NCBI RefSeq assembly: GCF_041260155.1
Contig: NC_091930.1
Span: 23,407,237-23,471,236, forward strand
Direction of reading: 5' to 3'
Length of the DNA stretch: 64,000 bases
Source: Ptychodera flava
Lineage: Eukaryota; Hemichordata; Enteropneusta; Ptychoderidae
In this document: positions 11,701 through 32,357 of the stretch, one piece after another
Layout of the letters: each line of letters starts with the position of its first letter
Position numbering within the stretch: position 1 is the stretch's first letter
The notes under the pieces: model-generated
Databases searched by the model: none
Seen by the model: only the letters and a program-made list of their open reading frames with translations
Told to the model about the DNA's origin: nothing
Program-made: the position numbers and the translations under genes

Positions 11701-14502
11701 TGCAGACACAACGAATGACGTTACATCGTATGGTAAGGTAGAACTTTGAACGTTTTACGCTTTGTAGCAGAATTTTAGTAACACGAAACACGTATCATGT
11801 GTGGGATGAAGCCTTTTGCCTCGACGGATCGATTGAAAAATAATCAACAAATTAAATCAGTCTAAAATACAAAAAACAAAAACAAAAACAAAAAAAAACA
11901 AACGAGAAATGGAAAACTCTTCACTACTTGGCAGTGTGGAAAATTAGCTGTGTATTTGTTACTACCGGGCCATTAGGTGACCAAAATTACCAGAAGGTTA
12001 ATCGACGTGCATTGTAACTATTTAAGGATAATATCTACATTTGGCAAGCCGCTAACTATTATCGATTCGGGGTCAAGCCTCATCAGAGTGAACAGCAACC
12101 TGGCATATATCAGTACCATGCAGATATTCAACATGACATTACAAAGTCAACATGACAAACCGACATTTACTAAGAATCATTGTTGTATGATACTGACGTT
12201 CAACACATGATTCCAGAAACACACTTTACACCTGTTGCCTTTGACGCCATTCTGTAATCACAGAGAATTTCACAGAGACAATCTGGGGAATTATCGCTAA
12301 TCGACAGTTCATTGCTTGAACAGCAGACGAGATAATGTTTGTGCTATTTGAAGAATATTGCTGATCTTGTCTTCATTTTGATATTTTTTCGTTTAATATT
12401 TCGGATGCAGACAACGTCACCCTGTATCCTTTGTCCAAGAGAACGCCATATCCTAAACAAGTAAGTGCCAGATCATTATGTATATCTTTGTCACCTCTTG
12501 TAACTATATTTCTTTGTTTTAAATATTTGTGAAAGTAACTCTGCGTTGGTATTTTGAAACAGTGCTGTCGGTCACTTACATGATTCTTTTTTTTTTTCAT
12601 TTCTCGTTCCCAGGAGAAATTCTCGGCGTACTATGCAGCACAAAGGTCACAAGGTAAAATGTAGATCCACTGACATCGGGTAGATATCTTATCTTATCAT
12701 TGGTTTTAGAGCGAGCAATTAGACTAGCTGGTGACAGATAAGCCCTGCAGCATACTCAGCTTTTGTAAAGACTGATACAGAACTGCCACAAGTAATTGAA
12801 AAGTATTTTAAGCGTAAGGTTAACCTGTGTGTAAATCCTCTTTTAAGGAATGTCAAGTAATTTAGAAATCGCAGAATATGCCTTTGCCTACATTACCACA
12901 TGCGCGATTATACGTCTGTGCACGTGGCCTATTTTCAGTGGACTTATTTTCTAAGCTAGATTTCGACTCCCCTGCATTAAGTTGAAAGGTCATGAACCTT
13001 TTTCAGGGTAGCTTCACAGATGTTTTGGCTGACACAAAGTTCACTGAACCACTTCATCTTAAACAATCCATATAAAATTATTTTGAAAACACTGGAACCA
13101 GAGCCGACTTTAACCAAATAATCCCGACTATTCCTTTATTTTATTTTGCAACATAATTATTGCAGATGCAGTGACTTGATTTCAAGCAACTCATTTTCTG
13201 TCCACTCTTTCTCAGATTCACAGGATGAAATGAGAAGAAACGAAGAACGAAGACGCTGACATCGCAGAAAATAAAAACATGTATGACCTGTTCGATGAAC
13301 TCATCGACACTGAGAGACAAAGTGCCAAATCGGTAAATATCCAACACCGGATTGCACGTTCGTCTGATATAAATCATTTTTGTACGACAAAGTTCTTATT
13401 TGCTTAAAAACAGTTCCCTCTTTATATTGTGTGTTATTTTTCATCACAATGGGAAATATGTAACGATAAAATTAATGAAAAATATTCTCATATTTCAGAG
13501 GTCCGATGACACAAACGTAGACTTTCCTGAACGGAAATCAGGTAGGAAGATGGAGAATTTTCTGATAGGCTAGATTCTCTTTCAACATCATGTTAAATGT
13601 AAACTCTGACACATGCAGTAATAAAAGTCTCTTTCTTTTTATTCAAATAACGGATTAACTTAAGTAAAATAAATGAGATTAAGTTCTAGATGTATGACCA
13701 GTTTTGTGACTCTGAAAACTCAGATCCGACGTGTTCTTCCTCTTTCCCCTCGAACGAAGAATCATCTTTGAAAGCAGGGTGACTTTTTAATGATAATTGT
13801 GTTCCTTTACGGAAGAAGCGATCATATTGTGCACAATGTCCGAGACTTCCCAGTTATATAGACGATACGAACGACATCTCCCTGACCAAAGTGCCATTCA
13901 GTATTAACCCTAATATGTTGCTTATGCATCATCGTTTTCTATTGCCAATCCTTTTTCTGTATAAAATAGGTATGTTGAAAAGTAAAGCACGATCGTCTGT
14001 GATAACTTTACAGGTCAAAAATCCATTATTATCAACGAAATTCCCGAAGAGTACGAACTTTCTTCTGACGACAGCGCTTCAAGGGAAGGTCAGTATTATA
14101 AATCACTCGAAATAACGACCGGCCTGTTGCTGATAAAAGTCGTTTATGAACTAAAATAATATTGTGTTTGCTGTTCGAAAGTTTTGTGATTTCAATATCT
14201 TGCGCATGAAGAGTACCGTAACAGTACCTGTAAAATCTGTATTATTACTTGCATCGACGAAACATTACTACAAGTTACATGATTCAGTGAAAAAATAATT
14301 TCAAATATACTTGTAAGGCTATATATATAGAGAGAGGCAGATAGATATATAAATAGAGCGTTACATTATAGATAGGTGGGTAAATACATAGAACGTTATA
14401 GATAATAGATAGGAAGAAGAGTGAGATAGAGATAGAGAGATAAATAATGAATAAATGCACAACATACATAACGTGTATTTATTTACTTCAACAGGTAACT
14501 GA
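2397..14502 (+). CDS. Ig-superfamily transmembrane receptor, gene 1 (7 Ig exons, TM, tyrosine-containing tail)
   Basis: This gene encodes a type I membrane protein with seven extracellular Ig domains, one transmembrane helix and a tail of about 150 residues. Exons as read: 2397-2699, 4049-4339, 4636-4917, 5906-6187, 6633-6899, 7583-7843, 8148-8459 (Ig), 10253-10375 (TM), then 10682-10697, 11695-11732, 12411-12460, 12614-12653, 13235-13332, 13499-13541, 14014-14088 and 14495-14502 (tail, stop TGA 14500-14502). All junctions have AG/GT borders. All Ig exons are phase 1 at both ends, and the sum gives 829 codons including stop with no break, provided the exon near 13.2 kb uses its inner acceptor. 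Residues formed across Ig junctions complete the usual DVQY linker. The true N-terminus is not established. Family: cell-surface adhesion or immune-type receptor; ligand unknown. It is paralogous to the gene at 19.8-31.0 kb. Confidence 0.85.
2700..2788 (+). repeat. (GA)n microsatellite overlapping a splice donor
   Basis: About 89 bp of nearly pure GA dinucleotides starts within the GTGAGA donor of Ig exon 1 of gene 1. Confidence 0.95.
2963..3560 (-). mobile_element. LINE (non-LTR retrotransposon) 3-prime relic
   Basis: Read on the minus strand, this intron segment holds the C-terminal tail of a LINE reverse transcriptase. A stretch like KKRALRIVFKLPNGYPSLEY (about 3380-3470) is followed near 3160 by RELWNYL, and after a frame break by INIEQFKLKLKEHF and a stop near 3075. 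Both patterns are typical of the end of jockey/CR1-type ORF2. The relic finishes in a short ATAA-repeat tail at about 2963-2990, as LINE 3-prime ends often do. It is broken by stops and frameshifts, so it is dead. The upstream limit is a guess. Confidence 0.55.
4049..4339 (+). CDS. gene 1, Ig domain 2 exon
   Basis: This 291-nt exon lies between acceptor atacacag and donor GTGAGT, phase 1 both ends. Core residues are Cys in FICTM, Trp in LVWYTD, and Cys in ATFYCRLEH. Two extra Cys, one near the start (TLCAI) and one near the end (LTCED), could form a second disulfide. The G-A-x-x-x-C-x-L-x-H pattern around the second core Cys recurs in domain 2 of the second receptor gene, so the two exons are homologous. 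Sequons are present near the start (NST, NTT). Confidence 0.85.
4399..4494 (+). repeat. (GTAT)n microsatellite
   Basis: Tetranucleotide TATG/TATC array in the intron after Ig exon 2 of gene 1. Confidence 0.9.
4636..4917 (+). CDS. gene 1, Ig domain 3 exon
   Basis: 282-nt exon, acceptor ttacacag, donor GTGAGT, phase 1 both ends. Core: Cys in GLCEI, Trp in VYWIN, and GQYQCIMSNT with the second Cys. It closes with FLDVQ plus a split codon. It has exactly the same length as the next exon and a shared framework (GNP, YW, GQY-C-SNT, DVQ), so exons 3 and 4 look like a tandem duplication. Several sequons are visible (NVT, NNT, NGS). Confidence 0.88.
5650..5702 (+). repeat. (AAAT)n microsatellite
   Basis: About 13 AAAT/AATA units in the intron between Ig exons 3 and 4 of gene 1. 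Confidence 0.9.
5906..6187 (+). CDS. gene 1, Ig domain 4 exon
   Basis: 282-nt exon, acceptor actttcag, donor GTAAGT, phase 1 both ends. Core: Cys in AARCDI, Trp in MYWLD, second Cys in GQYVCVLSNT, closing YVDVQ. It is the closest relative of the preceding Ig exon, with the same length and framework. The split codon with the previous exon gives Tyr (DVQY), the usual inter-domain linker, which supports both splice sites. Confidence 0.88.
6633..6899 (+). CDS. gene 1, Ig domain 5 exon
   Basis: 267-nt exon, acceptor gtttcag, donor GTAAGG, phase 1 both ends. Core: Cys in EANCTVDANP, Trp in AWKYT, second Cys in DVYTCESNNT, closing DLDVQ. It belongs to the same duplicated cassette as the neighbouring exons but is shorter in the middle strands. 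Base composition is more GC-rich than the surrounding introns. Confidence 0.88.
7583..7843 (+). CDS. gene 1, Ig domain 6 exon
   Basis: 261-nt exon, acceptor cttctgcag, donor GTATGT, phase 1 both ends. Core: Cys in DLVCVVYEANP, Trp in FTWTKDG, second Cys in GIYTCTAANV. Additional Cys occur near the start (AYCIG) and in the E-strand region (PKCDLS), spaced so that they could pair. The end (ELVVH) deviates from the DVQ closing of the previous three exons. Confidence 0.87.
8148..8459 (+). CDS. gene 1, membrane-proximal Ig domain 7 exon (I-set-like)
   Basis: 312-nt exon, acceptor ttttttcag, donor GTACGT, phase 1 both ends. Classic I-set features: GDNVTLVCRADAYP, Trp in ILWRDN, and FGEYNCTATNEIG with the second Cys. 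The GDEPNREI segment matches GDEAKREI in the membrane-proximal domain of the second receptor gene, showing these two exons are counterparts. It is followed by an intron of about 1.8 kb before the TM exon. Confidence 0.9.
9241..9589 (-). mobile_element. TTAA-flanked short inverted-repeat element, family A, copy 1
   Basis: A 349-bp element is bounded by TTAA on both sides (9237-9240 and 9590-9593). Its ends are inverted copies (GGTAGAACGCACCTCG at the left, CGAGGTGCATACTACC at the right). It has no coding capacity. It lies in the intron before the TM exon of gene 1 and is inverted relative to copy 2. TTAA targets are typical of piggyBac and Kolobok transposons, so it is probably a non-autonomous derivative of one of these. 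Confidence 0.8.
10253..10375 (+). CDS. gene 1, transmembrane exon
   Basis: 123-nt exon, acceptor tttcgaag, donor GTAGGT, phase 1 both ends. It encodes a run of about 27 hydrophobic residues (from FLWWLLL to YLFI), then the basic stop-transfer signal RNRKK and a Ser/Lys stretch. This fixes the topology as type I, with the Ig domains outside and the following exons in the cytoplasm. The counterpart in the second receptor gene is 27176-27283. Confidence 0.9.
10682..14502 (+). CDS. gene 1, cytoplasmic tail exons and stop
   Basis: Eight small exons: 10682-10697 (16-nt microexon, phase 1 to 2), 11695-11732, 12411-12460, 12614-12653, 13235-13332, 13499-13541, 14014-14088, 14495-14502 (Gly-Asn-stop). 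The tail has several tyrosines: SYDNV (a YxN pattern like Grb2 SH2 sites), TLYPLS, AYYAA, NMYDLF (a YxxPhi-type sorting or SH2 pattern) and EEYELS. It is rich in acidic and Ser/Thr residues. The exon near 13.2 kb is odd: its best acceptor (after 13215) leads to a TGA at 13257-13259, while the inner tandem acceptors after 13234 or 13237 keep the long frame open. Function of the tail is inferred only from these motifs. Confidence 0.7.
10825..11178 (+). mobile_element. TTAA-flanked short inverted-repeat element, family A, copy 2
   Basis: A 354-bp relative of the element at 9241-9589, in the opposite orientation, again bounded by TTAA (10821-10824 and 11179-11182). Left end GGTAGTATGCACCTCG; right end decayed (CGAGGTTGGCGTTTCTAC). 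It lies in the intron after the 16-nt microexon of gene 1. Non-coding. Confidence 0.8.
14318..14460. repeat. degenerate GATA/TATA-rich simple repeat
   Basis: Imperfect GATA, TATA and GAGA units in the last intron of gene 1; low complexity only. Confidence 0.7.
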
Positions 14503-14657
14503 AAAAAACTACGACAACTAGAGAAGAAGAGAGCAGCACGATGCTATGACAATACCTTGTTCAATTGTAATTAATTTATCAGGAAGACATTTGAACCGCC
14601 GTAGCATTCATTGTTATCTCAATGTTTTGTGGCCGACATGTGTTAAAGATTCTTCTA

Positions 14658-14694
14658 GGAGAGAGAAGAGAGACGAGAGAGAGAGAAGAGAGAT

Positions 14695-14766
<72 letters not shown>

Positions 14767-14767
14767 G
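14658..14767. repeat. (GA)n then (CAGA)n microsatellite
   Basis: About 75 bp of GA-rich sequence followed by nine or so CAGA units, in the 3-prime untranslated or downstream region of gene 1. Confidence 0.9.
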
Positions 14768-15351
14768 GTCAGGTAATGACTACTTCTCATTGTCTGCAAT
14801 TTTTCATTTTAGCCCCTGGGTGCGCTATTCTACCACTTAAGACGACACTAGTGTGCTGCTGTATAGCCAGGCTTTGCATTTGTGTTCTTTGCTGTCTTGA
14901 TTTTTTTGAAGAGCAGGACAGCGTTTTCCCATGAGCTACAATCTGTAATGCCTTCTCTTTAGGCGATTTGTGATAAACCCTTGACCTCATTCAGAAAAGT
15001 AGGCCGCCAGTTGTGATACAGCTGGCCGAGTTATTAATATGAACTGTTCTCTTTCACCTTAAAATTTAACATGAAATTGAATCGATTTCTACATCAAAAT
15101 GGAATTTGACAAGAGGCAGTTGTTTAGGAGTTTTCTTATAATTTTCGGTAATCACAATCGATGAAAAATATATCTGTCTTTTAACTCAAAATCTTATTTC
15201 ATTGATGTACACGTCTCGTTGTGTGACCCAAAATGAGAGCTGTCCAAAGCCTTATCAGCTTCTGTGTATTTAAGTGTAATTGGGGTATATTCTGTGACCA
15301 CCATTAATTATGCCTCAATATAACACATTTACAAGATGATTAGCGTGGGTC

Positions 15352-15357
15352 AATAAA
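15352..15357 (+). promoter_or_regulatory. candidate poly(A) signal for gene 1
   Basis: AATAAA about 850 bases after the gene 1 stop codon and the first clear one in that stretch. Position is plausible, unproven. Confidence 0.3.
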
Positions 15358-16016
15358 CTTAACCTTTCAACTTAGCTTGTTAACTCGTGAAAAACACAAG
15401 GTTAATATCGTTGTGCGTATATCTGTGGTGACACCAGGTTGACGGGTTTTGATTTGTAGCTGGCGGTGACAGCGTGCTCCTCTCCGTACCGGTTGTTGCA
15501 TTTCTGATAATGATTACCTAAACATATGGTATTTAGATAAAGTTGCATCAATGATGTCCAAATGAGAGCGTACTTATGACCTTCATCGCATCATTTACTA
15601 TACCCGCTGGGCAAAATGCTTGATATACAACAATGTATACACATATACTGATTCTGTACATGTGTCAAATACGTTAGTATACATGTACGCATACTAATAA
15701 ATTCAAAAATACTGTGTTCACTTTGTGTGCCAAGATCTGCATCATATATACCCTTGTTCTACATAGCTGCACTCTACGTATATCAACGGATTAAATGTTC
15801 CATATGCTAAGACATGCAATACGTATACCATAATTTTTGCTCCATATACGTCAACATACGTAAAATACTGAATCTTTTTTCCCGGTGATCGCATGTCTAG
15901 AAACCCTACCTGGAAAACTAAATTTGTAAATGTCATTGCAAGTAATAACTAAAATACAACAAGGTTGAAATCAAATGACATGCATAAGGGAAGACTAATT
16001 TAATGACCGAATGCTT

Positions 16017-16242
16017 TTAACTCTTTGAGCCCCAAAGTCAATTTCTCTCGTCTTAATAAAATATAACCAATTAATTTTTTTGTCTGATGTTACCATATTT
16101 TGATAAAAAGACCTACGGCTATGAAAACTGATGTCCATTTTGGCCAAACGTACCAAACAATTAAGGAAAAAAGTCACAAAAGAATGGTAAAATGTTGCAC
16201 AAAAATTTTGCAGGGGAAAAATTACTGCACTCAAAGGGTTAA
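16017..16242. mobile_element. piggyBac-like short inverted-repeat element
   Basis: The element starts TTAACTCTTTGAG and ends CTCAAAGGGTTAA. Thus CYCTTTGAG inverted termini are flanked by TTAA, the piggyBac target site. Size including TTAA is 226 bp, with no coding capacity. A truncated relative with the same right half lies at 28695-28896 in an intron of the second receptor gene. Confidence 0.75.
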
Positions 16243-16332
16243 TCTAAATCTAACAGTAACCCTTACTTCCATCAAACACCATAACTTGATGGATAATGAC
16301 CTGTCCGAATGCAAGATCATCTGTTCTGTAGG

Positions 16333-16776
16333 GGTGATTTTCAAGGAATTCAGGCGACGCCTTTTTGTCCTTTATTTGCTGAGATAAGGGGTTTCAAATA
16401 CAGGTCACTTAATATGTGCCACGTGTTTTTTTAAACGTACACTGAAAAAAAAACTGTAAGGCTCGGACAAGCAATAACCCCGCCAGAGAAACCTTACTTA
16501 ACCTGCAAAAATAAAACCAGCGTGATCTTTAAAATAAAAACGTTTTGCATATTTACCGTAAGTTATATAACATCATGTAAAAATCGTATTTTTTCGTTTT
16601 GTTATCTTTCTAGGTTAATTAGTCTATTTTCCAATTATCGCAGTTTTAACTTTGTGTTTAAAAACTGATCAGGCTGTAGTGTAGGTTTAAAACAACAACC
16701 TATCAACTGACCTTTTATGAAACCCCTTATCTCTGTTAATAAAAGACTAACAGGCGTCACCCTAATCAAAATTACT
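16333..16776. repeat. foldback element with ~80-bp imperfect arms
   Basis: The left arm (about 16333-16412, containing GAGATAAGGGGTTTCA) is inverted at the right (about 16700-16776, containing TGAAACCCCTTATCTC). The 290-bp centre shows no gene. Likely a non-autonomous DNA element. Confidence 0.6.
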
Positions 16777-19700
16777 TTGGCCACGTTTGGTAAACGACAG
16801 AATTCTGGTTTGTCACACTTGAGGGCTTACCGTCCAGATCACGAAGAAATGCCATGTCCGTTGTGCATGCCGTTGTCGAAAATGTTGACCTACTAACTCT
16901 CCATTCAGAAGTTAACCATGCTAACCAAGCTAACCATGTCCATCTCGACTTTTAGAATGCACAAGCAATGTCACCGTGTACCCAAAGTTCATCAATAATT
17001 ATGATTATGATTAAAAATGCAAAAATAATGGGCAATTTAAAATCTGGACATGAATATCTCGAAATGACCCAGTTGTGTGAAATATATGCTTAAAATTTAG
17101 GATCAGGGCTTGGTGAGTATGAATATTTGTTTTCAACATTGTAATTTACCTTAGTTTCATACTTTGGAAAACATAACTAGTTTGTGTTGTAAACCACCTC
17201 CTCTTCTAGGTTTTCGAGTCTTAAGGTGACGTCGAACATAATTCCACTTTTGTGCAGCCTTACAAAGAAAAGTTTTATAGAGCTCGAAGACCTCGTATTA
17301 ATCATTACCCCCAAAGCTAAAAATGAAAAAAAAAATGCGTCAAATGACGCTCAAAAATATTGAACATTCTGTCCTGTGTATTTTTCAAAACACTTCCGCA
17401 AATCACAGGGAGATTTCTTTTGTTGTCAAGGCCTTAATATGTGGCCATTTTGTCTTGGAATTTCATGAAAAAATAAGTCACTGTATATTATTTGCGGCGG
17501 TCTAATCACCCTTATCTGCCTGGTGTATAGGTGATCAGATTGTATCGTTGTATCGTATCAGGTTGTATCGTTTAGCGATGAATTCTCTCTATTGGCCCGT
17601 ATCATCTGGTTGAATACATTGGAATGTATTGTACTGGAGGAGTGCCAATATTTATGACACATTTGCAGTCATAAATATCTTTACAGTCATAACTAAAATA
17701 TACTACGGTTATAATGACCCTGTTTTTAATTAAGTTCGAATTAGATTTATATTACCATGCCCTGCCCGTCGCATTTTGAATTGCCGAGCTGAACCACGTG
17801 ACTGACCACAAACACACAGTAATGGTTTGTTTACATGCCCGTGAATATGAATAATAAGATAAACAACTCAAAGTATTGTAACTTTACAGCAGAAACGTAA
17901 ATCATAATCAATCACAAAATAAAATGGAACACTTGTGGGCCAAGTTGAGATACATTTTTTTTCTGTAAACATCTCTGGATTTGCCAATTTTTTTTAAGCG
18001 CGCATGATAGTGCGTCGCGTATTGCTCAGTTTCGGGCCCAATTGTCGTTCGCTATGAAATTATTCGCAAATTTTGACGGTTTTCTTGGGTTCGTTGATAA
18101 TATAATGGAAATCACAGACTCCGCCCTGACTATTAACCTTTATTTAGGGCGCGAGCGAGAAGAAAGCCAAGATTAATGAACTCGGCAAGCGGCGCCCGTT
18201 AATTTTTGGCTTTCAAACAAGTCTAGAACCAATGAGCGGGCAACAATTTACATATCTAAATGAATGACGATATTCATCATTTCGCTTCTGAAAAACCTTC
18301 GTAAAATAATAAACTACCGTCGAAAACTATAGTCATTATATGATATGTCTACCATTGTTTTATTTGATGTGACAATTGCGGATGTAAACGTGATCATGTA
18401 AATTTATGCTATTGTCAGTAAGGTCAGCGATCTTGGCGGCCAATCAAAATCCAGACAAGTTCACTTGGTGCACCCTAGTGAACTCGTAAGTCAATTGTGC
18501 AATCCAATGTAAAGTTTTCTCAGGCATTTCAACTGATACTTGGCTTAATAAAACATCCAGGATCATTCTTTAGTGTTTATCGATGACCAATGCAAAAATT
18601 ATGATATGTAGAATGCAAACTAAAGAAAGTGAAGCTTTATAATATATCAAACCATACATACTGCACCTTTCTGTAATATCTGTTATAGTCATTATCATAT
18701 CCCTCATACCCCTTATATATAATTTATGTCCTATTTTGCAATAAAAATAGCCTCATTGGTTAAGACCCAACACAACGAAATGTTCAAACGTGTAGAGCGG
18801 GAGAATGCCAGATAGCGACGATACCGGGGAAATCAATAAAATGGCTGGCAATGACCAGCAACAAAATAACATCACCGGGAGACAATGTGGGCTATAACCT
18901 CCATGTACTGAACGTTGATATGAATGATGAACATTGGTATAAACAGGGGACCTGGTAGCGATTCATCTACTGGCTTCGGCAAACCTTCACGTGATGATTA
19001 GGTCTTATGTTCACCACATTATACATTAATAAAGCAATCGATCATTTGGTTAAAGGTCACAGTGTTTGAGTCTGGGGTATAAGAGTTAATAGTGCCTGAT
19101 GAATCACAAACACTCTTTTGTTTTGGGACTCTATTGCAGCCGTCCTTTATTCATATGCAATGTATTTGCCAAGTTTAGTATACTAAGACATTAAATTCCG
19201 ACTTTGTTAGCAAAAACCGCTAAAACATGTACAAAAATTGACATTTTCTTGAATTTCATTGAACCAATAATCCAGTTGTGATGTCAACATCCGTAAAAAT
19301 TTAGATTTGTCGATCTTAATTGTTTAAATTTAATGGCTTAAATATATAATAGATATGATTTTTTTTATTTTAATAATGGGCGTATTATAACGGGGACTAT
19401 ATGTTGTCCGCATCCAATAATTAAATACCATTAGTGAATAAGAAAAAAGTCTAGATATAAATCAAATTCATGAGTGGATTATAATAATAATAGTCGTTAC
19501 GGTAAAATATTGTGTCTCCGTTCACTTTGTTACGTAACTAATTTGAACATATTCCTATACCCGGGACGGATTATTTTAGTACTGTCTTGATGAATAGCGC
19601 CACCTATATACTTGCTTTAGAGAAAATCGCTTTTCCCGACTTGCATCTCCCGTTAGTGTCATCGATCCCCTTACGGAAAGTACGTTGTACGTCCAACCTT

Positions 19701-19806
19701 CTACGAAGGAAAATCCCTCAAATAGTATATGCAGGAGAGCATATACGTGTACGTGCGTTGAAGGCAAACAACAACTACTTGATCGTCACTGAGATTTCAT
19801 TTCAAC

Positions 19807-30969
<11,163 letters not shown>

Positions 30970-31000
30970 CTAACACCATCAGGGGAATATGGAAGTTTAA

Positions 31001-31150
31001 GATAGAATGCACAATGGTAACATATATTCGGACTCTCAAATATTTGCAATGTAATTTTAAAATGCCTTTTCATATTCGAGACACTAGCTTTGTTAGTCGG
31101 TCAATGGGCAATTTTACACACAGCCATATTGGTTTTAACAAGAAACTCTG
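31001..31150. mobile_element. degenerate copy of TTAA family A in the gene 2 terminal region
   Basis: Begins right after a TTAA (30997-31000), 31 bases past the gene 2 stop. It shares GATAGAATGCAC and ATTCGGACTCTCAAA with the left end of the element at 9241-9589. The right end is lost or decayed. Confidence 0.5.
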
Positions 31151-31223
31151 GAGTTTATCATAAGTAAACAGAAATACCTATAACCATGTTTTTAAAAAGA
31201 AAGCATTTTCTGGAGTCATTCGG

Positions 31224-31225
<2 letters not shown>

Positions 31226-31315
<90 letters not shown>
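31226..31315. repeat. (TA)n microsatellite
   Basis: About 44 TA units. The flanks on both sides share the words CTGGAGTCATT and GGAAA, a small direct duplication around the repeat. Confidence 0.95.
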
Positions 31316-31320
<5 letters not shown>

Positions 31321-31575
31321 TTTTTCTGGAGTCATTTGGAAATATATACATCGCATGAAGAGTCTAAAGGAATGCATAAATTTCTTTTTAATTTACGTTC
31401 AACGAAAAGATCTTCATTTTGACCAACCATGACGAACAAATTAGGGGTGAGGATAAAATAATGACACGTAGAGCAATCAATTTCCAAAAGAATGAGGACT
31501 TTTTCGTTTACTGAATCGACGAATAGAAAATGTGTATAAGAGCTTATAGCAAAAATTCCATCACCCAAAAAATCA

Positions 31576-31581
31576 AATAAA
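31576..31581 (+). promoter_or_regulatory. candidate poly(A) signal for gene 2
   Basis: AATAAA about 600 bases after the gene 2 stop. Further AATAAA copies near 31.88 kb lie inside the palindrome. Confidence 0.25.
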
Positions 31582-31775
31582 CTTAATTCTTTCTAATGTG
31601 AATGTTGAATCACTTGCATCTAAAGGCTTTGACCAGAAAGTGCCGTATTTTCGTATATGATATTTTCAGCTATTAATTGACCTTTCATGTGGCGATCTGT
31701 TTACGGAAGATACGCATCGCACTGAACGATAACATGCATCAAGAACCAAAATGCAGTCAACAATGACTGTGATTT

Positions 31776-32357
31776 AAGTACCATGCTGTACCACAGGCGA
31801 CCCAATAAGTTCTGAGTTTTTCACACTGTTTTCTCTATCATTTTCTCTTCTTTCTTCATGCTCTGAATGATCGGAATAAATAAAATAAATGGTTTATATA
31901 ACCTAACCTAGCCTCTGTGACTCTTTATTTATTTTACACTCCATTACAAGGACGTATATCTCTCATACACACATGCTGTAATTAATCAGTCAACACAACT
32001 AATTATGCTAATCCGTGGACTTATCAGAGGTTGGTCAACATCGGAAAGATAGTGATGTTAATTTAGTAACCATTCCTATCTTTCGCGATGTTGACCAATC
32101 CATAAAATCCCTGATAAGTCCACGGATTAACATAATTAGTTGTGTTGACTAATTAATTACAGCATGTGTGTATGAGGATATACGTCCTTGTAATGGAGTG
32201 TAAAATAAATAAAGAGTCACAGAGGCTAGGTAGGTTAGGTTATATAAACCATTTATTTTATTTATTCCGATCATTCAGAGCATGAAGAAAGAAGAGAAAA
32301 TGAGAGAAAACAGTGTGAAAAACTCAAACTTGTTGGGTCGCCTGTGGCTGTACTTTA
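31776..32357. repeat. ~580-bp near-perfect palindrome
   Basis: Left arm (about 31776-32052) and right arm (about 32077-32357) are reverse complements over some 275 bases with few mismatches; the loop is about 24 bases. Arms share, among others, CCACAGGCGACCCAA and ATCTTTC-GATGTTGACCAA. Arms carry AATAAA motifs but no gene. Probably a foldback or long MITE-type transposon just downstream of gene 2. Confidence 0.85.

Larger units (their letters stand above)
14503..19806. other. 3-prime UTR of gene 1 and intergenic DNA
   Basis: Apart from the simple repeats, one piggyBac-like short element (16017-16242) and one foldback element (16333-16776), I see no coding exon. The region between 18.0 and 18.3 kb is locally richer in GC and has a CCAAT motif, but no start codon with a credible frame follows it. 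Confidence 0.5.
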
